Below the pieces are notes generated by a model, which saw nothing but the letters and a program-made list of their open reading frames with translations, was not told where the DNA came from and did not search any database. 64,000 bases of DNA, taken from contig CAVRGT010000013.1 in NCBI GenBank assembly GCA_963720805.1, positions 62,001 to 126,000 of the forward strand, read 5' to 3'. Positions within the stretch are counted from its first letter, which is position 1. Each line of letters starts with the position of its first letter. The translations under genes and the position numbers were made by a program. Source of the DNA: VRUE01 sp963720805. Its GTDB lineage: Bacteria; Actinomycetota; Thermoleophilia; Solirubrobacterales; 70-9. This document shows positions 50,540 to 59,067 of this stretch, piece by piece.

Positions 50540-51810
50540 TGCTCCGGACTATTGCGAACGCCTTTAGCGTCGCCGACATTCGTAAGAAGCTTGCCTTCAC
50601 GGCGGCGATGCTGCTGCTGTACCGGCTCGGTTCCTACATACCCGCTCCTGGCGTTGACCTCGCCGCCGTCAAGGAACTGCAGAACAACTTCGGCGGCGGC
50701 GGCATCCTCAACTTCCTCAACACCTTCTCGGGCGGCAGCCTCTCGCGGCTCTCGCTCTTCGCGCTGGGGATCATGCCCTACATCACTGCCTCGATCATCC
50801 TGCAGCTGCTGACCGTGGTCGTGCCGGCGCTGGAGAAGCTGCAGAAAGAAGGCGAGGTCGGGCAGCAGAAGATCACCCAGTACACGCGCTACCTCACCGT
50901 CGGCCTGGCCTTCGGTCAGTCCTTCGGCTACGTCTACCTCTTCAAGTCCTTCGGCCAGCAGGGCGGCAACAATTTCCTCGGCAACCTCGCCGGCCCCAAG
51001 GTGCTGCTGATCGTGATCTCGCTGACCGCGGGCTGCACGCTGCTGATGTGGTTCGGCGAGCTGATCACCCAGCGCGGCATCGGCAACGGCATCTCGCTGA
51101 TGATCTTCGCCTCGATCGTCTCCGGGCTGCCGACCGGACTGCAGTCCTGGTGGAGCAACCCGGATCAGGTCTTCGTCGTGATGATGCCCTTCATCGCGCT
51201 TGCGGTGATCGTCGCGATCGTCTTCGTCCAGGAGGGCCAGCGGCGCATCCCGGTGCAGTACGCCAAACGCGTCGTCGGGCGCAAAATGACCTCGGGCGGC
51301 TCGACCTACCTGCCGCTGCGGGTCAACATGGCCGGCGTCATCCCGGTCATCTTCGCCGCCTCGATCATGGCTTTCCCGCCGACGATCGGCCAGCTGCTCA
51401 ACACGCCTGCCGCACTTGACTTCGCCGCCTTCTTCAGTCCCAGCAGTTGGGCCTACGTGGTTGGCGAGGTCTTCTTCATCGTCATCTTCACCTACTTCTA
51501 CACAGCGGTCACCTTCAATCCGGTCGACCAAGCGGACAACCTGAAGAAGTACGGCGGCTTCATCCCCGGCGTGCGCCCGGGTCGGCCCACGGCCGAGTAC
51601 CTCGACCGCATCCTCTCGCGGCTGACCTTCCCCGGCGCTCTCTATCTGGGCGCCGTGGCTGCACTGCCGACGATCCTGCTCAGCCAGACGTCGGCCAACT
51701 TCGCTTTCGGCGGCACCTCGATCCTGATCGTGATCGGGGTCGCGCTGGAAACCGTGAAGCAGCTCGAGGCGCAGCTGATGATGCGCAACTACGAGGGTTT
51801 CCTCAAATAG
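50539..51810 (+). CDS. secY: Protein translocase subunit SecY
   Basis: 423 residues with ten membrane helices starting IRKKLAFTAAMLLLYRLGSY. The plug/helix 2 region (FSGGSLSRLSLFALGIMPYI), the cytoplasmic loop EGQRRIPVQYAKRVVGRKMT and helix 10 (ILIVIGVALETVKQLEAQLM) are conserved. Channel partner of SecE (20434-20958). Located at the end of the spc cluster. Confidence 0.98.
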   Translation: MLRTIANAFSVADIRKKLAFTAAMLLLYRLGSYIPAPGVDLAAVKELQNNFGGGGILNFLNTFSGGSLSRLSLFALGIMPYITASIILQLLTVVVPALEKLQKEGEVGQQKITQYTRYLTVGLAFGQSFGYVYLFKSFGQQGGNNFLGNLAGPKVLLIVISLTAGCTLLMWFGELITQRGIGNGISLMIFASIVSGLPTGLQSWWSNPDQVFVVMMPFIALAVIVAIVFVQEGQRRIPVQYAKRVVGRKMTSGGSTYLPLRVNMAGVIPVIFAASIMAFPPTIGQLLNTPAALDFAAFFSPSSWAYVVGEVFFIVIFTYFYTAVTFNPVDQADNLKKYGGFIPGVRPGRPTAEYLDRILSRLTFPGALYLGAVAALPTILLSQTSANFAFGGTSILIVIGVALETVKQLEAQLMMRNYEGFLK

Positions 51811-51820
51811 GCTGCAGCGC

Positions 51821-52504
51821 TTGTCGTCGGAGCTGAATCTGGTCCTGCTCGGCCCTCCGGGGTCGGGGAAGGGCACGCAGGGCGAGCGCCTGCAGGACGA
51901 CCTCGAGCTGCCCTACTACGCGACCGGGGACATCCTTCGTGCCGCGGTGCGCGAGGGCACCGAGCTCGGCAAGGCGGCCAAGGACTACATGGACCGCGGC
52001 GACCTCGTCCCCGACGAGGTGATCGTCGGCATGATCGGCGAGCGAATCGATTCCAGCGATGCGGCCGACGGATTCATCCTCGACGGCTTCCCGCGCACGG
52101 CGCCGCAGGCCGAGGCATTGGCGGCGAAGCTGGGCGAGCTGGGCCGGGGGCTGACCGCGGTGTTGTTGATCGACGTCAGTGACGAGGAGGTCGTGCGCCG
52201 CCTGGGCGGTCGCCGCACCTGCGTCGAGAACGGCCACGTCTTCCACGTCGAGTTCAGCCCGCCCGAGCAGGAGGGCGTCTGCGATGTCGACGGCAGCGAG
52301 CTGATCGTCCGCGACGACGACAAGGCCGAGGTGATCCGCCACCGGCTCGAGCAATACCACGAGAAGACCGCGCCACTGGTCGAGCATTACGACAGCCGCA
52401 GCCTGCTGCGGCGGATCGACGGCGCGGTGGCGCCGGACGCGGTTGCCGATGAGATTCAGCGCACCCTGGCGACGCTGCGGCTCGAGGCCGACGAGGCCAT
52501 CTAG
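51821..52504 (+). CDS. adk: Adenylate kinase
   Basis: 227 residues from a TTG start. P-loop LLGPPGSGKGTQGERL, NMP-binding domain YYATGDILRAAVREGTELGK and FILDGFPRTAPQAEAL are intact. The LID region (RRTCVENGHVFHVEFSPPEQ EGVCDVDGSEL) has only two Cys instead of the four zinc ligands of many Gram-positive enzymes; His/Asp could complete a site. Converts ATP and AMP to ADP. Follows secY by 10 bp, as usual. Confidence 0.96.
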   Translation: MSSELNLVLLGPPGSGKGTQGERLQDDLELPYYATGDILRAAVREGTELGKAAKDYMDRGDLVPDEVIVGMIGERIDSSDAADGFILDGFPRTAPQAEALAAKLGELGRGLTAVLLIDVSDEEVVRRLGGRRTCVENGHVFHVEFSPPEQEGVCDVDGSELIVRDDDKAEVIRHRLEQYHEKTAPLVEHYDSRSLLRRIDGAVAPDAVADEIQRTLATLRLEADEAI

Positions 52505-52536
52505 CCAGTGCCAGCGCGAGTCGAGAGGGCACGAGC

Positions 52537-53304
52537 GTGTACAGGATGATCATCCGCAAGACCCCCGAGCAGGTCGACAAGATGGCCGCGGCCGGCGAGA
52601 TCCTCGTCCGCTGCCTGCAGATGCTGAAAGCCAAGGCGCGACCCGGCGTGACGACCAAGGAGCTTGACCTGGTCGCCGAGAAGCTGATCCGCTCCCAGGG
52701 TGCGGAGCCGGCCTTCAAGGGCTACCGCGGCTTCCCCGGTTCGATCTGTGCCTCGCCCAACTCGATGGTCGTCCACGGCATTCCCGGCCACTACGAGTGC
52801 AAGCGCGGTGACGTGCTGTCGATCGACGTCGGCGTGATCAAGGACGGTTGGGTCGCCGACGCGGCGATGACCATGCCGATCGGCCCGATCGAGCCCGAAG
52901 CGCGCAAGCTGCTCGACGTGACCAAGGCCTCGCTTTTCGCCGGGGTCGAGCAGATGCAGGTCGGCAACAAGCTCGGCGATGTCTCCGCCGCGATCCAAGG
53001 CGCGGTCGAGACCGAGGGCCTCTCGGTGATTCGCACCCTGGTCGGTCACGGGATCGGGCGCGAGATGCACGAGGACCCCCAGGTCCCAAACTTCGGCAAG
53101 GCGGGCAAGGGCCCGGTGCTCGAGGAGGGGACGGTGCTGGCAATCGAGCCGATGGTCAACGCCGGCGGCGCCCTGGTGCGGATGGGCGAAGACGGCTGGG
53201 CCGTCTACTCCCAGGACGACTCGCTGGCGGCCCACTTCGAGTTCACCGTCGCCGTGACGGCTGACGGTCCGAGAATTCTCACGCCCTGGCACGAACCCGC
53301 GTAG
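52537..53304 (+). CDS. map: Methionine aminopeptidase, type I
   Basis: 255 residues from GTG 52537, preceded by GAGAGGGCACGAGC. The metal ligands fit type I enzymes: VLSIDVGVIKDGWVADAAMT (two Asp), TLVGHGIGREMHEDPQVPNF (His) and VLAIEPMVNAGG (Glu), with a last Glu in HFEFTVAV. Removes the initiator methionine. Normally followed by infA; here the TIGR04255-like cassette follows. Confidence 0.95.
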   Translation: MYRMIIRKTPEQVDKMAAAGEILVRCLQMLKAKARPGVTTKELDLVAEKLIRSQGAEPAFKGYRGFPGSICASPNSMVVHGIPGHYECKRGDVLSIDVGVIKDGWVADAAMTMPIGPIEPEARKLLDVTKASLFAGVEQMQVGNKLGDVSAAIQGAVETEGLSVIRTLVGHGIGREMHEDPQVPNFGKAGKGPVLEEGTVLAIEPMVNAGGALVRMGEDGWAVYSQDDSLAAHFEFTVAVTADGPRILTPWHEPA

Positions 53305-53381
53305 CGGCCTCGTCAAAAGGCCTGTTGTCGCTGCTCGCGCTCTCGGCGCTCTGCAATCAGTTTTTCAATCCCCTTTACCTT

Positions 53382-53418
53382 TGTGCACCAAGATGTGCAT
53401 TAACATGGGCAATGTGCA
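53382..53418 (+). promoter_or_regulatory. Three TGTGCA boxes at the start of the inserted cassette
   Basis: TGTGCA occurs at 53382-53387, 53394-53399 and 53413-53418, spanning the possible start codons of the cassette's first gene, in an AT-richer stretch (TTTTTCAATCCCCTTTACC just upstream). The spacing of 12 and 19 bp places the second and third on different helix faces, so cooperative binding is not obvious. It may be an operator or just repeated codons. Confidence 0.25.
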
Positions 53419-54880
53419 AGAGCTAATTGATCTCTTGGTGGATGAGCGCCCTCGGCTTGACAACGCCCCGCTGAAGGAAGTCATTTGTCAGGTTCAATTT
53501 CCACGGCAGCTCAGCTTGGATGATGATGTGGTTAGGCCGATCCAGCGGGCGCTGAGTCAGCGTTACCCCATGTTCGCCGAAGAGCGCGCAGCCAAGGCCC
53601 TGGTCGAGGATGGTCCGGGGGTCTATTTCAAGCCCGCGGGCGTGGGTCAGCGGATCTTCCGGTTTCGCGATTCCGGCGGTTCGTGGACCGCGACGATTGG
53701 TCCCGAGGCGGTTGCCCTGGAGACCACCGACTACATCGGCATGAAGGACTTTCTCTTGCGCTGGAGCGAGCTCGCCTCTGCTGCGGCAGAGGCGCTGGAG
53801 CTAACAGCGCAGACGCGACTGGGCCTTCGCTACATCAACAAGCTCGACCTTTTCGCTACGGCCGAAGAGGACCTCTCCAGCTGGGTGCGCGAGGAGCTCG
53901 TCACTCCGTTGGGGGCTCAGCCGAAGGCGAAGCATCTCTCGTATTTCGTGTCTCATTCCCAGTTCCGCGAGCCCGATGGGCTGAGCTGTCATATGCGCCA
54001 CGGTCTTGCGCCGCAGGAGGAAAGCGGAGATCAAACAATCTTCCTCCTCGATTTGGACTGCTACCGGGGCGAAACAGCAAAGTTCGACACCGTAGACCAG
54101 ATTCGTAGCTTGGCGAGGCTCAACGACTGTGCGTACGGATATTTCACCTGGGCTTTTCGGGGTCAGACCCTGAAGAAATTCAGCCGCACCTCGGCCGAGC
54201 AGGGCCGGGTATGGCTGAAGCCAACGGAAGATCAGCCGCAAAGGAAGGAATTCTTTGAGGATCTCCTCCGCAGCTCGTTTTTGCTCGACTGCGACGCTAC
54301 AAGCGGGACTGGTCAAGCCGATCTGTATCGCGATCTATTGCTTAAAAAGCTCAGCGCCGAGCAGTCGCACTTGATCCCAGAGGTCAAGGAAAGCGTCGAA
54401 GATCCGAGCCACGCAACCCGCCCTCTCTCCGCGGTCCTCAAATCGTTCAGAGAATCGATTGACATCCCGGTTGCCGACCTCGCTCGGATGATCGGCCTTC
54501 GCCGCCGCCAGTTCTACAACCTGCTTGCCGACAATCCGACCAGCGCGGATACCGAGATCAGGATCCGCCGCCTCGCGGTCGAGATCGAGCGCCTCGCGAC
54601 GGCTACGGAGGGAGGGCCGGAGGTGATGCGGGCTGCCGTTCTGACTCCGGTGGGCCCGGACGCTATGAGCCTCTTCGATGTCGCGGCAGAGGGAGATCAA
54701 GAACGGTTGAAAGACACCGTTGCGATACTGCTCAGGCAGATCGAAACCCGAGGGGTTCGCCGCACACGAAGGGCCATCCCCCGCCCGGTCCCACCTGAGG
54801 TGGCGCGACGGCGAAGCCGTTTGATGCGCGAGTCCCTCGCCGATCGTCACCCTCCGTCAGAGCGGAAGGAGAGTGAATGA
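53405..54880 (+). CDS. TIGR04255-like protein with C-terminal helix-turn-helix-like segment
   Basis: About 491 residues from ATG 53405; in-frame starts at 53393 (ATG) and 53381 (TTG) are possible. The N-terminus (RPRLDNAPLKEVICQVQFPR, then ALSQRYPMFAEE) and strand pattern YFKPAGVGQRIFRFRDSGGS, LETTDYIGMKDFLLRWSELA, RLGLRYINKLDL fit TIGR04255, a sporadic family of unknown function found in accessory genes. The last 130 residues add SIDIPVADLARMIGLRRRQF YNLLADN, which looks like a helix-turn-helix. It overlaps the next gene by 4 bp (ATGA), so the two are one unit placed between map and rpmJ. Confidence 0.65.
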   Translation: MGNVQELIDLLVDERPRLDNAPLKEVICQVQFPRQLSLDDDVVRPIQRALSQRYPMFAEERAAKALVEDGPGVYFKPAGVGQRIFRFRDSGGSWTATIGPEAVALETTDYIGMKDFLLRWSELASAAAEALELTAQTRLGLRYINKLDLFATAEEDLSSWVREELVTPLGAQPKAKHLSYFVSHSQFREPDGLSCHMRHGLAPQEESGDQTIFLLDLDCYRGETAKFDTVDQIRSLARLNDCAYGYFTWAFRGQTLKKFSRTSAEQGRVWLKPTEDQPQRKEFFEDLLRSSFLLDCDATSGTGQADLYRDLLLKKLSAEQSHLIPEVKESVEDPSHATRPLSAVLKSFRESIDIPVADLARMIGLRRRQFYNLLADNPTSADTEIRIRRLAVEIERLATATEGGPEVMRAAVLTPVGPDAMSLFDVAAEGDQERLKDTVAILLRQIETRGVRRTRRAIPRPVPPEVARRRSRLMRESLADRHPPSERKESE

Positions 54881-55863
54881 CCGGGGGTGGGGCCGATGGG
54901 CTGCCCTACTGCCTGAACGAGCTGATTAGCCTCGCCGAGGAGGATGAGCGGTCCCTGCTCGAGGCAATGGTCACCAAGGGCTGGGACCAAGGGTGCTTGA
55001 TCGTCGATAGCGCCGAGCTTCGGCCCCCTGGCCTCGCCCCTCATACGATCGAAGAACTGCTCGAGCGGGTCTCCGGTCGGCGCTCGATTCATCCGGCGGC
55101 GGAGGTCACAGATCCCTTCGAGGATGAGCCGGCTCCGCAATTTATCCCCGACAAGGACCATGCGGGTCTCTTGGTCCTCAGTCAGCGCTGCGACGTGATC
55201 AAGCCTCTTTGCATCGAGCCGCTGGTTGAAGTTGCACTCGCGCACCGCTCGGAGGACGCTGAGCTCCTTGCTGCAACCCGCCACGGGGGCAGCGCTTGCT
55301 ACCTCCACCTTGCGGATGCTGGAGAGGGGAAAGGTTGGCTGGTCGATCTGCGAACCCGTGGACAGCTGCCCAAGCACTGGCTCGGGGACAGGATGCCGGC
55401 GCAGCTGCTTGCAACCGGTAGGACGCGGCGCCGCTTCGCCATCCGACTTGGTGAACGCAGCTCGCGGGTCGCGATTCCAGCGGCAATAGTCGACGAATTC
55501 CAAAATAAGCTTCGCGGCTGGCTTTACTCGAGCGCGACTCGCCGCCGACAATGCGCACATTTCAGCGATCTCCTCTTGCTGCCGGCAGAGGATGGAAGCT
55601 GGGCAATTCTCGGCATCCTTGGCGAGGGCAAGGATGCCGACAAGGCGACCACGGATTTCGACGCTCTGCTCGGAAAGATCGTCGAACGAGTCGACCCTTT
55701 CCCAATCAGCGTTGAGTACTCGGGTGTCCTCCGTCCAGAGGAACTCGCCTACGCGGACTACTTGGCGGCGTATCCGCTCGATTTCAAAAAGGTCACCTAT
55801 GGCCTCAAGTCAGCCGGGACCGACCAAGCAGAGCCGGCGCGCAGCGAGCTCTCGCCTCCTTAG
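54877..55863 (+). CDS. Hypothetical protein with LSQRCD motif, partner of the TIGR04255-like gene
   Basis: 328 residues, coupled to the upstream gene by ATGA. A hydrophobic strand AGLLVLSQRCDVIKP (residues 96-110; S102, C105, D106) resembles the V(I/L)SQxCD segment of uncharacterised accessory proteins. Other parts (GGSACYLHLADAGEGKGWLV; RFAIRLGERSSRVAIPAAIV) look like a mixed alpha/beta fold. No catalytic family is recognised. Its constant partner role with the TIGR04255-like gene is suggested by the overlap. Composition is less extreme than the flanking ribosomal genes, consistent with acquisition. Confidence 0.6.
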   Translation: MTGGGADGLPYCLNELISLAEEDERSLLEAMVTKGWDQGCLIVDSAELRPPGLAPHTIEELLERVSGRRSIHPAAEVTDPFEDEPAPQFIPDKDHAGLLVLSQRCDVIKPLCIEPLVEVALAHRSEDAELLAATRHGGSACYLHLADAGEGKGWLVDLRTRGQLPKHWLGDRMPAQLLATGRTRRRFAIRLGERSSRVAIPAAIVDEFQNKLRGWLYSSATRRRQCAHFSDLLLLPAEDGSWAILGILGEGKDADKATTDFDALLGKIVERVDPFPISVEYSGVLRPEELAYADYLAAYPLDFKKVTYGLKSAGTDQAEPARSELSPP

Positions 55864-56017
55864 GTCATCAACGCACACAGCACAGCGCCGCGCAGCACAG
55901 CTCGTCCACGTTTGTCCCCTGCTATCTTTCCCGGTCGGCCCACCTGGGCCGGTTTGTGCCTGCTGTCCAACTCCTGGGACTAGCAGGAGTCCTGTAGTCG
56001 ATACGAAGACCGGAGCT
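55864..56017 (+). promoter_or_regulatory. Leader of the rpmJ-rpsM-rpsK-rpsD-rpoA-rplQ cluster
   Basis: 154 bp after the inserted cassette. TTGTCCCCTGCTATCTTTCC (55912-55931) resembles the motif before tuf and is the likely promoter. It is followed by two hairpins, CGGCCCA-CC-TGGGCCG (55935-55950) and ACTCCTG (55970-55976) / CAGGAGT (55984-55990). The first may end the cassette's transcript; the second may be part of a leader. Confidence 0.4.
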
Positions 56018-56131
56018 ATGAAGGTCAGAGCTTCTGTAAAGCCGATGTGCGAAAAGTGCAAGATCATCCGCCGAAACGGCGCGGTCTTGGTGATCTGTCA
56101 GAACCCCCGACACAAGCAGCGTCAGGGTTAG
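56018..56131 (+). CDS. rpmJ: 50S ribosomal protein L36
   Basis: 37 residues, MKVRASVKPMCEKCKIIRRN then GAVLVICQNPRHKQRQG. The zinc-ligand pattern C-x2-C ... C-x4-H is complete, the common C+ form. Normally preceded by infA; no infA is present between map and this gene. Begins the alpha-operon part of the cluster, 12 bp before rpsM. Confidence 0.96.
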   Translation: MKVRASVKPMCEKCKIIRRNGAVLVICQNPRHKQRQG

Positions 56132-56143
56132 GGCGGCGCGCGC

Positions 56144-56515
56144 ATGGCACGTATCTCAGGAGTCAACGTTCCGGTCGGCAAGCGGGTCGAAATCGGCCTC
56201 ACCTACATCTTCGGGATCGGGCGCTCGACCGCCCAGAAGATCCTCGAGGAGGCGAAAGTCGACCCGAACACGATGGTCAAAGACTTGACCGAGGACGAGG
56301 TCATTCGCCTCCGCGACGCGGTCGACCAGCGCGAGGTCGAGGGCGACCTCCGCCGCGAGCGCTCCCAAGACGTCAAACGGCTGATGGAGATCGGCTCCTA
56401 CCGCGGCCTGCGCCACCGCCGTGGCCTGCCGGTCCGCGGCCAGCGGACGAAGACCAACGCGCGGGGTCGCAAGGGCCCGCGCCGGATGAGCGTCGCCGGC
56501 AAGCGCAAGGTCTAA
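56144..56515 (+). CDS. rpsM: 30S ribosomal protein S13
   Basis: 123 residues (MARISGVNVPVGKRVEIGLT). The helix-two-turn-helix YIFGIGRSTAQKILEEAKVD and the C-terminal tail RHRRGLPVRGQRTKTNARGR are conserved. It contacts the P-site tRNA and the 50S bridge B1. Confidence 0.97.
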   Translation: MARISGVNVPVGKRVEIGLTYIFGIGRSTAQKILEEAKVDPNTMVKDLTEDEVIRLRDAVDQREVEGDLRRERSQDVKRLMEIGSYRGLRHRRGLPVRGQRTKTNARGRKGPRRMSVAGKRKV

Positions 56516-56523
56516 GGAGACTC

Positions 56524-56925
56524 ATGGCAGCAGCGAAAAAACCCGCCAAAGGGCGCTCCCGTCGGCGCGTCAAGAAGAACGTCACCTACGGGCAGGCGCA
56601 CATCAAGACTTCCTTCAACAACACGATCGTCACCCTGACCGACACCGAAGGCAACGTGATCGCCTGGGAGTCGGCCGGCTCGGCGGGGTTCAAAGGCTCG
56701 CGCAAGTCGACGCCGTTCGCCGCGCAGGTGACGGCCGACGCCGCCGCCAAGAAAGGCATGGAACACGGCCTCGAGAAGGTCGAGGTCTTCGCCAAGGGCG
56801 CCGGCTCCGGCCGCGAGACGGCGATTCGCTCGCTGCAGGCCGCCGGTCTTGACGTCACAACCGTCAAGGACGTCTCCCCGCAGGCTCACAACGGCTGTCG
56901 CCCGAAGAAGCGGAGGCGCGTCTAA
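56524..56925 (+). CDS. rpsK: 30S ribosomal protein S11
   Basis: 133 residues from ATG 56524 (MAAAKKPAKGRSRRRVKKNV). KTSFNNTIVTLTDTEGNVIA and the terminal DVSPQAHNGCRPKKRRRV are the family signature. The stop overlaps the rpsD ATG (TAATG). Confidence 0.97.
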   Translation: MAAAKKPAKGRSRRRVKKNVTYGQAHIKTSFNNTIVTLTDTEGNVIAWESAGSAGFKGSRKSTPFAAQVTADAAAKKGMEHGLEKVEVFAKGAGSGRETAIRSLQAAGLDVTTVKDVSPQAHNGCRPKKRRRV

Positions 56926-57545
56926 TGGCTCGCGACACCTCACCGCAGTGCAAGCAGTGCCGTCGCGAGGGCCAGAAGCTCTTTCTCAAGGGTGAGCGCT
57001 GCTTCACCGACAAGTGTGGGGTCGAGCGCCGCTCCTACCCGCCGGGCGAGCACGGCCGCGGCCGCATGCGCCAGTCCGAGTACCGGGTGCAGCTGCGCGA
57101 GAAGCAGAAGACCCGCCGCTACTACCAGGTGCTGGAGAAACAGTTCCGCGCTTACTACGACAGGGCTTCGCGCCAAGACGGCGTCACCGGCGAGAACCTG
57201 TTGCGCTTGCTCGAGTCGCGCTTCGACAACGTGCTGGTCCGACTCGGCTTTGCCGCCTCGCGACGCCAGGCCCGCCAGCTGATCAGCCACGGCCACTGGC
57301 TGATCAATGGCCGCCGGGTTGATATCCCCTCCTACCAAGTGCGTCCCGAGGACGTGATCTCGATCAAGTCGAGCTCGTCCGCGGGGGACACGATTCGCAA
57401 GGCAACGGAGCTCGTCTCCACCGTGCCGGCCTGGTTGCAGGCCGACCACGACTCCCTTACCGCCAAGGTCCTGCGCTATCCAGAGCGCGCCGAGATCTCG
57501 GCACCGGTGCAGGAGCAGCTGATCGTCGAGCTGTACTCCAAGTAA
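56925..57545 (+). CDS. rpsD: 30S ribosomal protein S4, zinc-binding form
   Basis: 206 residues. The N-terminal zinc site is CKQC ... C-FTDK-C (CKQCRREGQKLFLKGERC, then FTDKCG), the Cys-containing form. The S4 RNA-binding domain RLGFAASRRQARQLISHGHW then LINGRRVDIPSYQV is intact. Primary 16S binder; represses the alpha operon in some bacteria. Confidence 0.97.
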   Translation: MARDTSPQCKQCRREGQKLFLKGERCFTDKCGVERRSYPPGEHGRGRMRQSEYRVQLREKQKTRRYYQVLEKQFRAYYDRASRQDGVTGENLLRLLESRFDNVLVRLGFAASRRQARQLISHGHWLINGRRVDIPSYQVRPEDVISIKSSSSAGDTIRKATELVSTVPAWLQADHDSLTAKVLRYPERAEISAPVQEQLIVELYSK

Positions 57546-57584
57546 CCGGACCCTGTTTCTGTAACACCCACACGCAAGGAACAC

Positions 57585-58568
57585 ATGCCCACTGATTTCC
57601 AGGTCCCTCGCATCACGTCTGAGAAGGTCGATGACCGCCGCGGCACCTTCACCGTCGAGCCGCTCGACAAGGGCTTCGGCTACACCTTTGGCAACAGTCT
57701 CCGCCGCGTCCTGCTCTCCTCGTTGGGCGGCGCTGCCGTAACCAGCGTTCGTATCGAGGGCGTCGCGCACGAGTTCTCCACCGTGCCGGGGGTGAAGGAG
57801 GACGTCACCGACATCATCCTCAACCTCAAGGACCTCGTCGTTCGCATGCACACCGATGCCGATGAGGTCGAGGCGCCACTGGTTGCCACCGGCCCCGGCG
57901 AGGTCAAGGCGAAGGACATCGACCTGCCCTCGGGCGTCGAGATTCTCAATCCCGAGGCACCGATCGCCACGCTGGAGAAGAAAACCAAGCTCGAGATCTA
58001 CCTGACCATCGGCCGCGGCCGCGGCTACTCGCCCTCTGACGAGAACAAGTCAGACGAGCAGCCGATCGGCGTGATCCCGATCGACTCGATCTTCTCGCCG
58101 ATTCGCCGCGCTTCCTACGCGGTGGCGACGGCGCGAGTCGGTCAGCGCACCGACTTCGACAAGCTCACGCTCGACCTCGAGACCGACGGCTCGATCGAGC
58201 CGGGCGCGGCGCTGCGCGAGGCCTCCGAGATCCTGATCAAGAGCCTGGCGATCTTCACCGACGCCGACCGGGTCGAGGAGCTGACCGCTCGTGAGCCAGT
58301 GTCGAGCCACACGGCGGATGTGCTGCCGGGGCCGAGCGCCGGCGACGGCATCGCCGGCAACAACGGCCTCGACGAGATTCTGATCGAGGAGCTGGAGCTC
58401 GGTGTGCGCTCCTACAACTGCCTCAAGCGGGCGGGAGTGCAGACGGTCGGCGACCTGGTGCGCAAGACGCGCTCGGAGCTGAACGCGATCCCGAACTTCG
58501 GCCAGAAGTCGATCGAGGAAGTGATCGAGACCCTGCACGCACGCGGACTCGACCTTCAGGGAGACTAG
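57585..58568 (+). CDS. rpoA: RNA polymerase alpha subunit
   Basis: 327 residues. The N-terminal dimerisation domain has KGFGYTFGNSLRRVLLSSLG and TTVPGVKEDVTDIILNLKDL-like sequence (STVPGVKEDVTDIILNLKDL); the C-terminal domain holds ELELGVRSYNCLKRAGVQTV and RSELNAIPNFGQKSIEEVIE, the helix-hairpin-helix that contacts UP elements and activators. 39 bp after rpsD. Confidence 0.97.
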   Translation: MPTDFQVPRITSEKVDDRRGTFTVEPLDKGFGYTFGNSLRRVLLSSLGGAAVTSVRIEGVAHEFSTVPGVKEDVTDIILNLKDLVVRMHTDADEVEAPLVATGPGEVKAKDIDLPSGVEILNPEAPIATLEKKTKLEIYLTIGRGRGYSPSDENKSDEQPIGVIPIDSIFSPIRRASYAVATARVGQRTDFDKLTLDLETDGSIEPGAALREASEILIKSLAIFTDADRVEELTAREPVSSHTADVLPGPSAGDGIAGNNGLDEILIEELELGVRSYNCLKRAGVQTVGDLVRKTRSELNAIPNFGQKSIEEVIETLHARGLDLQGD

Positions 58569-58588
58569 ACGGGGGAGTTGACGATCCG

Positions 58589-58942
58589 ATGCGCCACCGC
58601 AAGAAGCGAAACAAGCTGAGCCGCGACGCGGCGCATCGCGAGTCCCTGCTCTCGAACCTCTCCAAGCAGCTGATCGAGCACGAACGGATCAAGACCTCGC
58701 AGGCGAAGGCCAAGGCGGTCAAGCCCGAGGTCGAGCAGCTGATCACGCTGGCCAAGCGTGGTGACCTGCACGCCCGTCGCCAGGCCCTGGCGACGTTGCA
58801 CAACGACAAGTTCATCGTGCACAAGCTGTTCGAGGAGGTCGCGCCGCGGTACGTGGAGCGGCCGGGTGGCTATACGCGGATCGTCAAGTTGGGTCCCCGG
58901 AAGTCGGACTCAACTGAGATGGTCTATCTAGAGCTGGTTTAG
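58589..58942 (+). CDS. rplQ: 50S ribosomal protein L17
   Basis: 117 residues (MRHRKKRNKLSRDAAHRESL). LLSNLSKQLIEHERIKTSQA and the terminal GGYTRIVKLGPRKSDSTEMV are typical. Last gene of the cluster, followed at once by the P3 terminator. Confidence 0.97.
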   Translation: MRHRKKRNKLSRDAAHRESLLSNLSKQLIEHERIKTSQAKAKAVKPEVEQLITLAKRGDLHARRQALATLHNDKFIVHKLFEEVAPRYVERPGGYTRIVKLGPRKSDSTEMVYLELV

Positions 58943-58947
58943 GGCTC

Positions 58948-59040
58948 GGAGGGGCGGGGCATCGCCCGCCCTGACAAATGACGAGCTAATTAGCTCGTCA
59001 TTTTGAGTATCCGCCAGTTCGGGCGATGCCCCGCCCCTCC
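58948..59040. terminator. Nested hairpin P3, copy 2: terminator between rplQ and truA
   Basis: A perfect 21-bp outer inverted repeat (58948-58968 and 59020-59040; arm starts GGAGGGGCGGGGCATCG) encloses a 28-bp perfect palindrome with A/T-rich ends (58976-59003; core ATGACGAGCTAATTAGCTCG) and the 11-mer GAGTATCCGCC (59005-59015). The 11-mer is the complement of GGCGGATACTC in copy 1 at 35083-35093. Suited to stop transcription from both convergent genes. Confidence 0.85.
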
Positions 59041-59067
59041 CAACCGGCAGCAGCTCTAGCTGACGCT

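Noticed and set aside
53305..53380. Remnant of infA between map and the inserted cassette
   Set aside because: No frame resembles IF1 (for example EGTVVEALPN or HISGKMR) in this gap or in 55864-56017.
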